This document shows, one piece after another, positions 30,901 through 42,900 of a stretch of DNA of 64,000 nt. The stretch spans positions 3,410,001 through 3,474,000 of the forward strand of contig AP025763.1 of assembly GCA_027943745.1 (NCBI GenBank), read 5' to 3'. Source of the DNA: Neptuniibacter victor. Its GTDB lineage: Bacteria > Pseudomonadota > Gammaproteobacteria > Pseudomonadales > Balneatricaceae. The notes under the pieces are model-generated. The model was not told the origin of the DNA. It was given only the letters and a program-made list of their open reading frames with translations, and did no database searches. Numbering within the stretch: the stretch's first letter is position 1; every line of letters begins with the position of its first letter. A program made the position numbers and the translations under genes.

Positions 30901-33900
30901 CTGTCAATTGCTTCAATCTCATTCTCAGCTTCTATGCTGATAGCACCTGGATCCTCGTAGCTACCCCATGCCAATAAGTGCGTACCACCTCCTACATTAA
31001 TAATCGCCTGATTATTGAAGGTCGTAATACTATTCAGCGCAGTAGCACCCGCGACCGATGCAGAACCTGTACGGAGGTTACTGGAATTAGCGTATTTAAG
31101 TTTCTCAACCGAATTAAGGGCTGTGATCGTGATGGTATTAGCTTCGATAGAACCATTGTTAACCGATCCTGCGGTAGCTAAGCCAACATTGACATTAGCA
31201 GTGCTCGCCATATCGATCGTCAAACCGGCGCCAGTCCCTGCTGCTAAAGCAAGTGCGTAAGCATCGGCACTCGCATCAACAATTTGATCATGCAAACTGC
31301 CCAAAACAAACGTATCAACTTTTACATCAATACCTCGACCAACATTCGCTTGCACTGCCTGTCTGCTCGTGACATCACTTTGAGAGCCTAGACCCGCAAC
31401 AAGACCTCCGCCGGCAGCAATACTAGTCGAAAGCAGATCATCTTTACCTTCAGCATTAACATTCAAAGTCCCGGCAGAAACCACACTGTCATCACCTAAC
31501 TGTGCAATGACTTCCGTAACCCCACTACGACCCAAAGTGATATCCGCAATCATTGCTCCGATAGCAACGGCACCGGCCGCTCCTCCACCAGCATCCGCTC
31601 GTGCATAGTTATTACCGAGAGCATAGATTGTAACCGTTCCGGTCGCTTCCAACGTAGAGGCATTACTCTCTGCGTTAACGGTTGTTGTCATTAACACCGT
31701 TGCTTTATTGCCTGTAGCGCCGACTAAGCCTGCGGCTACACCAATAACTTTTGTTTTACTGACTATATCGATCGCTTGCGCATCAATATTAATATTGGCA
31801 GCACTGATTACCGTATTATCAGTATGAGCAGATACTGTACTACTCATCGTATTATCAACGAGCGCGGCACCTAAGCCACCACCGAGAGCAACAGCAAGTG
31901 CCGCCACCTCTGAATTAATAGTCGCTTCTTCTAGCGCAATCACATCTACATCAGCGCCAACAAGCACACCACCATTGCGAATATAACTCTCAACTTCATT
32001 CGCTACTGTGTTATTAATATAGACACCGGTAATCGCACCACTGATTGGCGCTAAGCTCAATGCTGCGTTATAAGCCGTTGCATCTGAAATATCAGTATCC
32101 GCATGAGCTTTAACAAGCAATGAACCCTGAGTAACAATTCGCCCAGAACTACTATTATCGATATAAGCTTTTACGCGGTTATTAATTTTGTTAGTAACTT
32201 TTGAGGCAGAAGCTGCGAGACCAATTGAAGAAGAAATAGCAGCCGCGGCACCATAAGCTTCAGCTTTCTTAATATCGCTTTCTGACAGCGCCTTGATGGT
32301 GATATTGCCACGCGACGTCACCTTGCTATTTTCAGCGTAGGCCTGAACATCTGAGCTAATAATATTGACGAGATCAACACCCGCTATGGCTCCTGCTGCT
32401 CCTCCTAATGCAGCTGCACCTGCAAAGGCAACGGCATCAATCCATTCATTTGCGTGAGCATTAATGCTGACAGCACCTTCTGGCGTCGTCACTGTAGAAT
32501 CTTTTACAAAGGCAATCGTGCGATTACCAAATAAGCTGGTATCCGTTTCACTATTAACGCCTATCAGGTTGCTCGCGACACTCGCACCCATTGCCCCAGC
32601 AGCAGCACCTGCAGAGGCGGCTGCCGCACCCACCAGACTTGTGATTCTAGCTTCGTTCATGGCAAGTACGTTAATGTCACCTGCACGAGCAAGCAAAGTA
32701 CCATCATCTGCATAAGCCTCAACAACAGACTCGATGATATTTGTCGCTTCAGCGCCGGAACCTGCCAAGCTAACACCAATGCTAATTGATGCGGAGAAAG
32801 AGGCCGCTATAGCATGTGAATTAATCGTGCCAGTCTCTTTAGCACTAATTGTAATATCACCAGTTTCAGCGATAGCTTCACTACCATCTATATAAGCAGC
32901 AACATGATTATTTACAGTATTTTTTGCAATAGCAACGCCGATAGAAACACTACCACCCGCCCAACCGGCAGATACTGCAGCAGCGGCACCAATCGATTTA
33001 GTTTTGATAACCGAGTTATCCACGGCGGCAACCGCGATGGATGCCGCAGTAACCCCTGGCTTCGCCTGACTGGCAAAAAGATCTAACTGAGCTTTAGCTG
33101 CGGAGACATCACTGTCAATCAAGTCGATAATGAATGCTTCATCTCTATCAACCTGATCCTCAGCATTCATTTTATACTCTACAGTACCTGTTCCCCCACG
33201 AATAGCAGCCTTAAGATTCAATGACTCTTGGGCAAGATCTGCTTTGGCCGCTGCGGCATGAGCATCAATAGCTGCTTTTTCAGCATCAGCCTCTACCTGC
33301 GCGCGCGCAAACGCATCAGCCAATGCTTGAGGATCACTACTGTCTATATATGCTGCTATATCGGTATAAATTTCATTACGGCTGTCACTACCCGCTGCAC
33401 CTGCCGCAACACCAACCTGGCCAAAACCAAGCGCGAGGCTAACAGCCGTTACATTGGAATCGATCTTCATGTTGCCATCCGCAGATACGGACAGCGCACC
33501 ACTACTTACGATTTCGCTATTTTCAATATATGACTTAACCGTCAACCTATCCGATGAGGCACCAATAACGTTTTTAGCCAAAGAAACGCCGACCGATGCG
33601 CCAACTCCCACCGTGCCGCTTGCGCCAGCACCGACACTTGCAGAGACGATTTCAGCATCAATATCCGATCTGTTTTCTGAATCCAGCGTCAAGGTTCCAG
33701 CATTATTAAACAAGCTGTTACTAACACTTGAGGTTGTAGAACCTGTTATTGTGTTTACAGCATCAGTTCCTGCAGCACTCACCCCTACACCTGCTGTACC
33801 ACCAAAACCAGCAGCAACCGAGGCAGCGGCTGCCGTTGCCTTAATTGTCATATCCGATAACGCATTAACAGTGATAGCACCATCAATCGCCTCAGTTTGT

Positions 33901-36900
33901 TTTAGGCCTTTAATATATGCATCTGTATTGCTATCAATTGTATTTGTTGCAACCGAACCACCAATAGAGACTGATGCGCCCAGCGTTCCACCCACAGCTG
34001 CGGCAACAGAAACTGCAACCGCCGTTGCATCTACCGTTGATTCATTTTTCGCATCGATATTAATAGCAGTCGCGTCGACAAATTCAGACGTTGTACCTGT
34101 ATTATCGATATAAGCGGTTACATCGCTATAAATGTCATTGGTTAAGCCAACCCCTGCACCCGATGCCGATACACCACCAGTACCACCGACGGCGACTGCA
34201 ACACTACCTGCCACATTCAAAGCATCGATGTCCATTTTAGAATAAGCATCGATATCTAGCTGGCCTGCTGTATCAACTTTACTCTGCTTTATAAAGCTGG
34301 CTACAGATAGGGCTTTACTCGCCGTTCCTATACGGTTATTTGCTATAGAGACCCCGATAGATGCGGCACCACCTGCACTTGAGCCTGCACCCACTGCACC
34401 CGATACTGCGATTATTTGAGCTTCAACCTCTGTGATATTTTTGGCATTGAGCGTGACGTTGCCTTCGGACTCGACCTTACTTCCTTCGATATATGCAGAA
34501 GTAGCACCCGCGATATTATTGTCTGCTTGAGCACCCGCGCCACTTAAACCAACGCCTAAGCTGCCTGTACCACCAGCAATCGCTAGTGAAGCTGCTGCTG
34601 ACAATGCATCGATCTTGCCTCGAGACAAGGCCTCAATATTGATTCCACCGTTCTCAATATCCAGATCATCAACATTCTTCACATAAGCACTAACATCACT
34701 GGCGATATCATTTTCCGCTAGTGATACACCAATGCTCAGCGTTACCGCATTACTACCTAACGCAGCACTTAAACTCGCCGCTGCAGCATCGGCATGAATA
34801 TCTGATTTGTTGTCCGCCTTAATATCCAGCGAGGCCGCCTCTACCACTAAACCATCGTTCTGGACATTTTCAATGTAAGCCGCTGTATTGCTAACAATCG
34901 TATTGGTTGTAGAAACACCAGAGCCTGAACCTGACAAACTAATGCCGCTACTGCCTGCTACGGCTACACTTCCTGCAACCGTTAGTGCATCAATATCCAT
35001 CTCAGACAGGGCGTCAATATCAATAGCACCAGTTGCCTTAACGGAACTCTGTTTAATGTAGCTCGTTACATCAAAAGTATTTGTTGAAGAGCCAATTTTG
35101 TTAGTTGCAATAGCCGCCCCAACAGACGCGGCCCCCGCATTGGTACCAACGCCTACCGACCCTGAAAACGCTAAGATCTTAGCTTCAATCGCGGTGTCAT
35201 TTTTCGCATTAAGAACAACATTAGCAGCAGACTCTACGGCACTATTTTCAATAGATGCGGAGGTGCCGCCTAGGATAGTATTTTCTGCATCAGCTCCCGC
35301 GCCACTAAGCGCAACGCCTAAGCCACTACCACTGGCAGTAAACGCAACAGAAGCAGCCACTGAAAGCGCTTCGATCTCTCCTCGAGATAACGCTTCAACT
35401 TTGACATCACCTGTCGTGGTTTTTAATTTATCTACGCCTTTGACGTAAGCATTAACCGAACTATCAATCTTATTTTCAGCCAGTGAAACACCGATAGTGA
35501 GGGACCCACCCGAGCCCTGACTAAAGGTAGCGCTGAGAGCAGCTGCAGCTGCATCAGCGGTAATATCTGATTTATTATCAGCCGTTACCGTTATCGAGTT
35601 AGCTGAAACGTTTTTATTGGTAGCATTCGAGTTATCAATATAAGCCGCTGTATCGCTATAAATAGTGTTTGTTGTCGATACGCCAGAACCGGCTCCAGCG
35701 ATACCAGCGCCATCTTTTTTGACTGCAACCGCTACGCTTGCCGCTACCACCGTCGCATCAATTTTCTGCTCCGATAATGAGTTAACTTTCAAATAACCTT
35801 TGGCATCTAGAACAGAGCTATCTTGGATATATGCACGTGAAAGCTGGAGGTTTCCAGACTCACCAATTTTGTTCTCCGCCACAGCCGCACCGATAGCCAC
35901 ACCTGCACCACCGGTACTAACGGAGAGTGACGCCGCTACAATAGCCGCATCTAAGGTTGCTTTATTAGTCACATCCACATCAAGATTAGTCAGCTTTGTA
36001 GCGCTGCTATCTTTGATATAGGCTTCAGAATCGCCATCAATTGTATTAAATGCAAATGCACCAGCACCACCAATAGAAAGACCCGAACCTTTACTAAACG
36101 TTGCCGATAAAGACGCAGCTACCGCAGTCGAACCGAGATCAGCACCCTGATATGTTCGAACATCTAAATTACCGTAATTTGCTGCAACATCAGTATCTTC
36201 AGGATCCAAGCTTAGCGAAATACCATCAACATAAGCTTTGGTATCACGAACGATACTATTCGACGCAATAGTTGCACCGATTGAGACACTGACGCTTCCG
36301 CCAGTCCCTGCAAGAGCAACACCATAAGCATCGTTTCTCAAGACAGAGTGATCTTCCGCTTTCACCGTTACATTCGCCGCCTTGACGGTTTCCGGAACGG
36401 CCAAAGCACGATCATCTTTCAAGTATGCTTCAATAGAACCATCAATATCATTTTCGGCAACCGTAGCAGCAATCGCTAAAGCACCTGTTTTACCACCCAG
36501 AGCGACTGAACCACTTAACGCAACAACTTTAACCTTAGCTTCAGACTTCGCGGTAATATCTAAATCACCTAAACTCTTAACCTGTGAATTAGAAATACCG
36601 GCTTTAATATTGCTCGTAATATCGTTGAGAGACACACTCACGCCAATCGTGCCTGAGGGCCCGCCTTTCGATAAACCAATTGCAAATCCACCGCCATCGG
36701 CGATAATTTCAGATGTATCTTTAGCCGTTAGAGATAGCGTTCCAGCAGTCTCAACATCACTCTCATGAATATCAGCTTTAATTAAACTATCAATCGTATT
36801 ATTGATGACTGAACCGGATAACGCTCCTCCGATTCCACTACCTGTACTCGCGGACAGCGCACCACTGAAGGCAAGAGAGTGCATTTCAAGCTTAGTTTCA

Positions 36901-39900
36901 CCATCAACAGATAGACCGCCTTTATTCACTTTTATTGTACTGCCAGTGATGCGAGATCTGACATTGCTTGTAATCGTATTAGCTGAATACGCAGCACCGA
37001 ACGAAGCCGCTGCAGTCGTGCTCTTAACCGCTGCAATACCACCAGCAAATGCTAAGAGATCAATCACCTCTTTGGCGCCTAAAGTCACATGCCCCTTAGT
37101 AACACCTGCGCCTACCAACCCGTAGGTAGTCAAATCTGCGTTTTCAATAAGCGCATCTGTATTAGAGGTAGAATTAAAGATTGTCACCGCACCAGAAGCA
37201 GCACCTGTTTTAGTGCTGGCGGCGAGACTTGCTGTACCTTCAATAATATTTTGAAGCGTGTCGGCTGTAATATCGACATCGCCAACCACATCCGCTTTAC
37301 TACCACCCTTCAAGGATGCCTCAGCATTATTGGTAATATTCAGTACGTCAACCGCAGCACCAACCGCGACTTTCCCGCCAAAAACAATGCCACCAGCAAA
37401 GCTAAAAATACTATTAGTGACATCGGTATTGATTATCAACGCACCGGTCAAATTCAACGTTGACCCTGTAACGATGGCATCTACCGTACTGTTAATATCA
37501 TTAACATTAACCGCACCAAAGAGTGCAACTTTGGACTCTTCTCCTGTCGCAACCGAGCCACCAGCCGTTACATTGATTAAACGACCTTCACTGACGGCAT
37601 TCAGCGTCAGATCATGTGCTTGAATCACTGAATTTGAAGCGAGGACATGTACATTCTGCGTTAAATCATTGTGAGCAAAAGCACCTGCAACGGCTGCACC
37701 GCCTTTTGCCTTAGACAATACGCCTGCAATAGCAACAGAGCTTGTATCGTTTTTAGCCGATAGATCTACATCTTCTGCAGATTCAACACGTGTATCATTT
37801 ACAGCAGCAACAACTTCATCATTTAAGGTATTGATTGCCACGTTGCCGGCAATGCTAACGCCCGATCCTTTTTTTGCACCTTCAGATGTCGGCGCAGATT
37901 CACCGCCCTCTGCTGAATCGCCAGAACCACCCGAACTGCCACTTGAGCCACCACTAGCAGTAGCGACGGCTGCCGAGATTGAATACAGATCAACTTCATT
38001 AACAGCACTAATATTAATGCTGTTTTTAGCAACATCATCTGGTGCAGTGCCAACTGTGTAATTTTCAGAAGCACTTAGTGAACCAACTGCTGTAAAGTTC
38101 TGATCAGTAAATGTTGCATCTAGCGTTGAACCTGTTTCAAAGGTAAGCAACTCATTACTCACCGTTGCAATTCGAAGAAACTCTTCAGAACCATCTGCTA
38201 GAGTAATTTTTACCAGCTGTCCTTGCTTAAAGCCATCTTCTAACCAGCTACCTTCACCGCGAGAAGCTGTAGCCGCAGTAGCACTTGGTGTAACCGTGAT
38301 CGTTGGAGTGCCCGAAACTGTAGCAGCTTCAGTTGCCGAGACTGAAGCATCGACCTGAGCTTTAGTGATTGTTGCTATATCATTAATAACAACACTTGCT
38401 CCAGCACCTAATGAACCACCGCGCTGAATAGCCATGCCCACCAATATTGCAGTACTATCCTGCTGGGCATCCAAACTGATACTTTTTGCATCCACCGTAG
38501 CGCTATCATCAACATTAACAATCGCACTACCATCATATTCGTTATATAGAATATTAGCTGAAAGGCCTGCCTTCGAAGATTTACCGCTTGACTGTCCGAT
38601 CTGTAAAATACGCTGCAACGCAGTACTGGTTAAAGCAGCCACTTCACCCGCTTGAACAACAACATTACCGCCCACATTAGTCAGTGCATCGTTATCAACA
38701 GTAATCCACTGAACCGAGCCGCCAATACCAAGCTTGCCGCTATTTGCTCCGGTGACTGCTGACTTAAGATCAGGAATCCCGGTAATATTAATGGTATCAA
38801 TTAGCGCATCACTGCCAATTGAAGCATCAGCGCCTGCTACGACCAAGGCACCATCTTCCAAGACTGTTTCAGCAGTATTCGTCACATCAATAATATTAAC
38901 GCTCGCGGAGATACTTTTACCGCTATCACCATCAGCTTTAGCCTGAGCCGCCACATAAGAGGAAGAGATATTATCCGGTATACCACCCGTCTTATTTAAA
39001 TAAGGTAATAATGCAGTCAAGTTATCAAGCTGCTCCATTACCTGTATTTGATAGGTATCTACACTATCAAGAAATGCTACAGGCCCTTGATCAGTACGAA
39101 TTGTTTCATCGGGTGATGGTGGCATCTGGAAGCTTTTGAACTTCTCGATATCATCAAACAGATCAACCTGATCAGGTATATGGGCTGTGGATAAGATAGT
39201 AATTGAGCCATTCGCACGGACCTGAGATCCGGTACGCAGGATAACATCGGCGTTGTTCGCAAACTGATTATAAGCAACAGCACCACTTATGGCAGTCATC
39301 GCTCCCGATTTGGCGCCCGCTAATAGAATTAAACGATAGTTATCTTCCGCCGTTGCGGTTACAGAAAGATCGCCTGTAGCGTTCACAGAGCCAGACAGAT
39401 CCAATAAGGCATCATTGCTACTGTGTCCAATAAGAACACCAGCACCAACCTCTAACTTAGCCGGTCCCATCGCTTTTGTAACAGCATCGGGCATGGTTGG
39501 CAGCTTACTCATCACACCTTTCAGAATTTTCTTCTGAAGCCCTGTCATCCCTTTAGCAACCGCACTGACATTCAGATCATGCGTTGTGTTTATTGACTGG
39601 GAGTTAAGTGTTATATCGCTACCAGTGATAGTGCCTGCAGCATTTAAGATACTGTCAGATGTTAGATCACTGATAGCAAGGCCTGCAGCCCCACCGCCTT
39701 TACCTGCACCTGCTCCCGCACTAACCGTAAAGTGGTTTTCTACACCCGAATCTACAGTAACGGTTGTACCAGCCGCCAAGACACTGGTTTCAGCAAGGTC
39801 AATTTTACTCTCTGAAGCAGCTTCACCATAAGCTACAGCAAGGCTTGGCCCTGGAATTTTTAAGAATTTATTCGCAACGGCATTACCAATTAAGCCTAAC

Positions 39901-42900
39901 TTACCAACCGCCGAGGTCGCATTCATTGTGTTAAATGAATCAGACTCTATCTTGATAGCCCCATCCGCATTTAACGCAGATCCGGCTTTCACATTGATAT
40001 AGGATTTAGAATCCGAATCAACAAACACAGCACCAATAATCATGCCAGGGCTATTCAAAACAGCATAAGACGTCGCCGACGATTTAACATCTATATTGCC
40101 AGTGGCATTAAAGGTCGCACCCTCAATATCGATCTGACTTATAGCAGAGGAACTTAGTAATTCCACTGGCATATTAATATCTAGAATTCCACTTCGCTCA
40201 AGAACTCCAGCCAACAAATTATCAAGATCTTCGGATACAAGTGTCCCGCCGGCGCCACTAGCTTCGGCAGACAAATCCAGTGCTGCGCCATCAACACCTT
40301 TAGCAATTAGTGGTGCCGCTTCTGCACTATATGTAGCGTACATCTGTTTTATAACGACATCATCAGCAGTCAAACTTTCTGTAGCTACAGCATCAGTCGG
40401 TATTAGCGTAATAGTGTCTTCTGTCACTGCGGCAATGGTAAACTCTGCACCATCATTGTCCGAATCAACTCCGACAACCTTAATGATCTGATCCACACCA
40501 AACTTATCAGAGACCCAATCACTTTGCGTAGTATTACGCTCAATCGTAGCTCCTAATAAACCTACGACCTCTGCTCCAATAACTAAATCATCATCAGTCA
40601 AACCCTGATTAGCCAAACCTTGGTTTTTATCTAAATAAATAATGGTATTATCAGCAGATACACCCTTAACTTTATACGGACCACCATTTAACGCATTTTC
40701 GCTAAAGCGAATATAATCCCCTTCACCTACGTTCTGCCATTTGACTGTATTATCAGGACCAACAATTCTAATTTCATCATCCACCCCTGGACCCATTTCT
40801 TCAAATACCAGATCGGCAGTTGGGGCAGTTAAAATCTCATAAGTTGAACCGGCTTTAAAATCTACACTTGTATATTCTGGATCATATGCAGCGCCAAGAC
40901 TTGCAGCAGCATTGCCATCTAAAGCAGCCAGCGCTAAACCATTAACCGCAGCGTCGAGAAAAACATTATCAAACTCAAGGTCGATAAACTTCCTACTATT
41001 TGCGGAGCTAGTCACATTAATATTACGTGCATTAATCATTGCCGAGCCAATTACAACCGAAGCTTCTGACTTTACATCATCAGTAAAAGGATTAGCTGCA
41101 TCAGTTAAAACTGAAAGGAGGTTTTCATCAATTTCAGACTTAACATGAATAGTAAGATCTCGGCGATTACCTTCTGTTCCAGACTGCAGCGTTATATTGT
41201 CAGCAATAATAATAGACGTCGCTGAAGTTAGATTAAGGTGTCCAGTAGTAGTAATACTCTGATCAATAGAAAGGGTATTTTGCATCTCCACGCTAAGAGA
41301 GCTCAAATTTATATTGGTCGCCTCAAAAGTAATTGAGTCATTACCACTACCCGTCTTAAACGACAAATCCCTGATAACGCTTAAATCAACTATCTTCGTA
41401 GTCGTTACAGCTGTTACAGTCCCATCATCTTTTTTTAACGTATTAGTAATAGATAAGGTGTTTGTATCACCTTGAAAAGCAACAACAAATGAATCATTAG
41501 TAACACTTGAATAAACGGTAGCTTTAGTGCCTGCAGCATTTTCGACAATAACAAAAGACGGGATGGATGCATCGTCTAAAATAGCCCCAGTCTGCACATC
41601 CTCTATAGAAGTAAGGTTCGAGCCCAGAATAGGCGTACTGATAGCATCATAACCAGCTCCACCGTCGACAGAATCAGCGCCTGCTGTTGCAGTAATGACA
41701 TCATCGCCTTCACCAGCAACAATAATATTTAAGTTCGCATCACCCGACAGAACATCATCATAATTAGAACCGGTTACATTACTAAAGCCGGAGAAGCTTG
41801 TAAGGCCAGTTGCAGTTCCTGCCATCAAATCAACATCGACTCCGCGACCATAGGCAGAGTAATCCAAGGTATCACTGTCGCCTACTGCCGCCTCTAAATT
41901 CTCTACCCCATCGAAAATGATATTACCGACTTCGCCAGCACCATTAGACTTAATTGCCCAAGTAGTAGAACCGTTACCCGCTTTGAGTTTATTCTGGCCA
42001 GTACCGCCAGCAAAACTTACAACTAGGCCGGAAGCATGATTAAGAATCGTGGCATCGATTACAAGCGTTTCATCCGAACCATCGACACCTTTAATCAGCA
42101 ACCCATCTATTCTTGCTAAATCGAATTCTGCAACAACATTTGTTACCGCCGGAGTCGCTGCAGGATCAGGCGTAACATCATTATCAATAATTTGGACAAT
42201 GTCCGCATCAGTAGGATCAATAAGAATCGTAAGGTTAGCGCCAGCGGCTGCTTGATATACATCATCAAAAGTAGACACTGTGGCGCCTTGCAACAGGCCT
42301 GAAAGTGTATCAACCCCCTCACCACCAGCCAGCGTATCACCACCAGCTGATGTAGTGATCACATCATCTCCTTTTCCACCCAAGAGGGTATTCGCCTGAT
42401 TATCACCTGTTAAATTATCCGCGTAATCAGATCCGGTGACATTTCTAAAACCTGTCACTTGAGTAAAACCAGACGCCTGATCAGCGCTTAAATCAACTGT
42501 AACACCGCTATCATAGGCAGAATAGTCGAGGGTATCGCCAACAGCGGCGTTTAGTTCTTCAACACTACTAAAATAGACATTACCTACATCCCCTTTGCCA
42601 CTCGAAATAATCTTCCACTCAGTAGAGCCATCTCCAGCAGTAATTGAATCGTCGGCACCCGTCCCACCAAAGAAGTTAACAACCAGCCCGTCAGTATTAT
42701 TTAAAATCTCATCGGCAACCGTTAATGACTCAGCAGAGCCATCCTGACCTTGGATCGTGACAGAATTAATATCATCAAGGGCGTAAGAAGCAACAACAGG
42801 GTTAGGGTTACCTGCGGCAGTAGGATCAATTGTGTTATCAACAATTTCGACAATAGTTCCGGCATCATTAAAGCGAACTGATAGATCGGCAGCAGCAGTC

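Noticed and set aside
33370-36440. CRISPR-like regular repeat pattern
   Set aside because: The repeats are protein-coding, about 765 bases long, degenerate, in frame, and have no unique short spacers.
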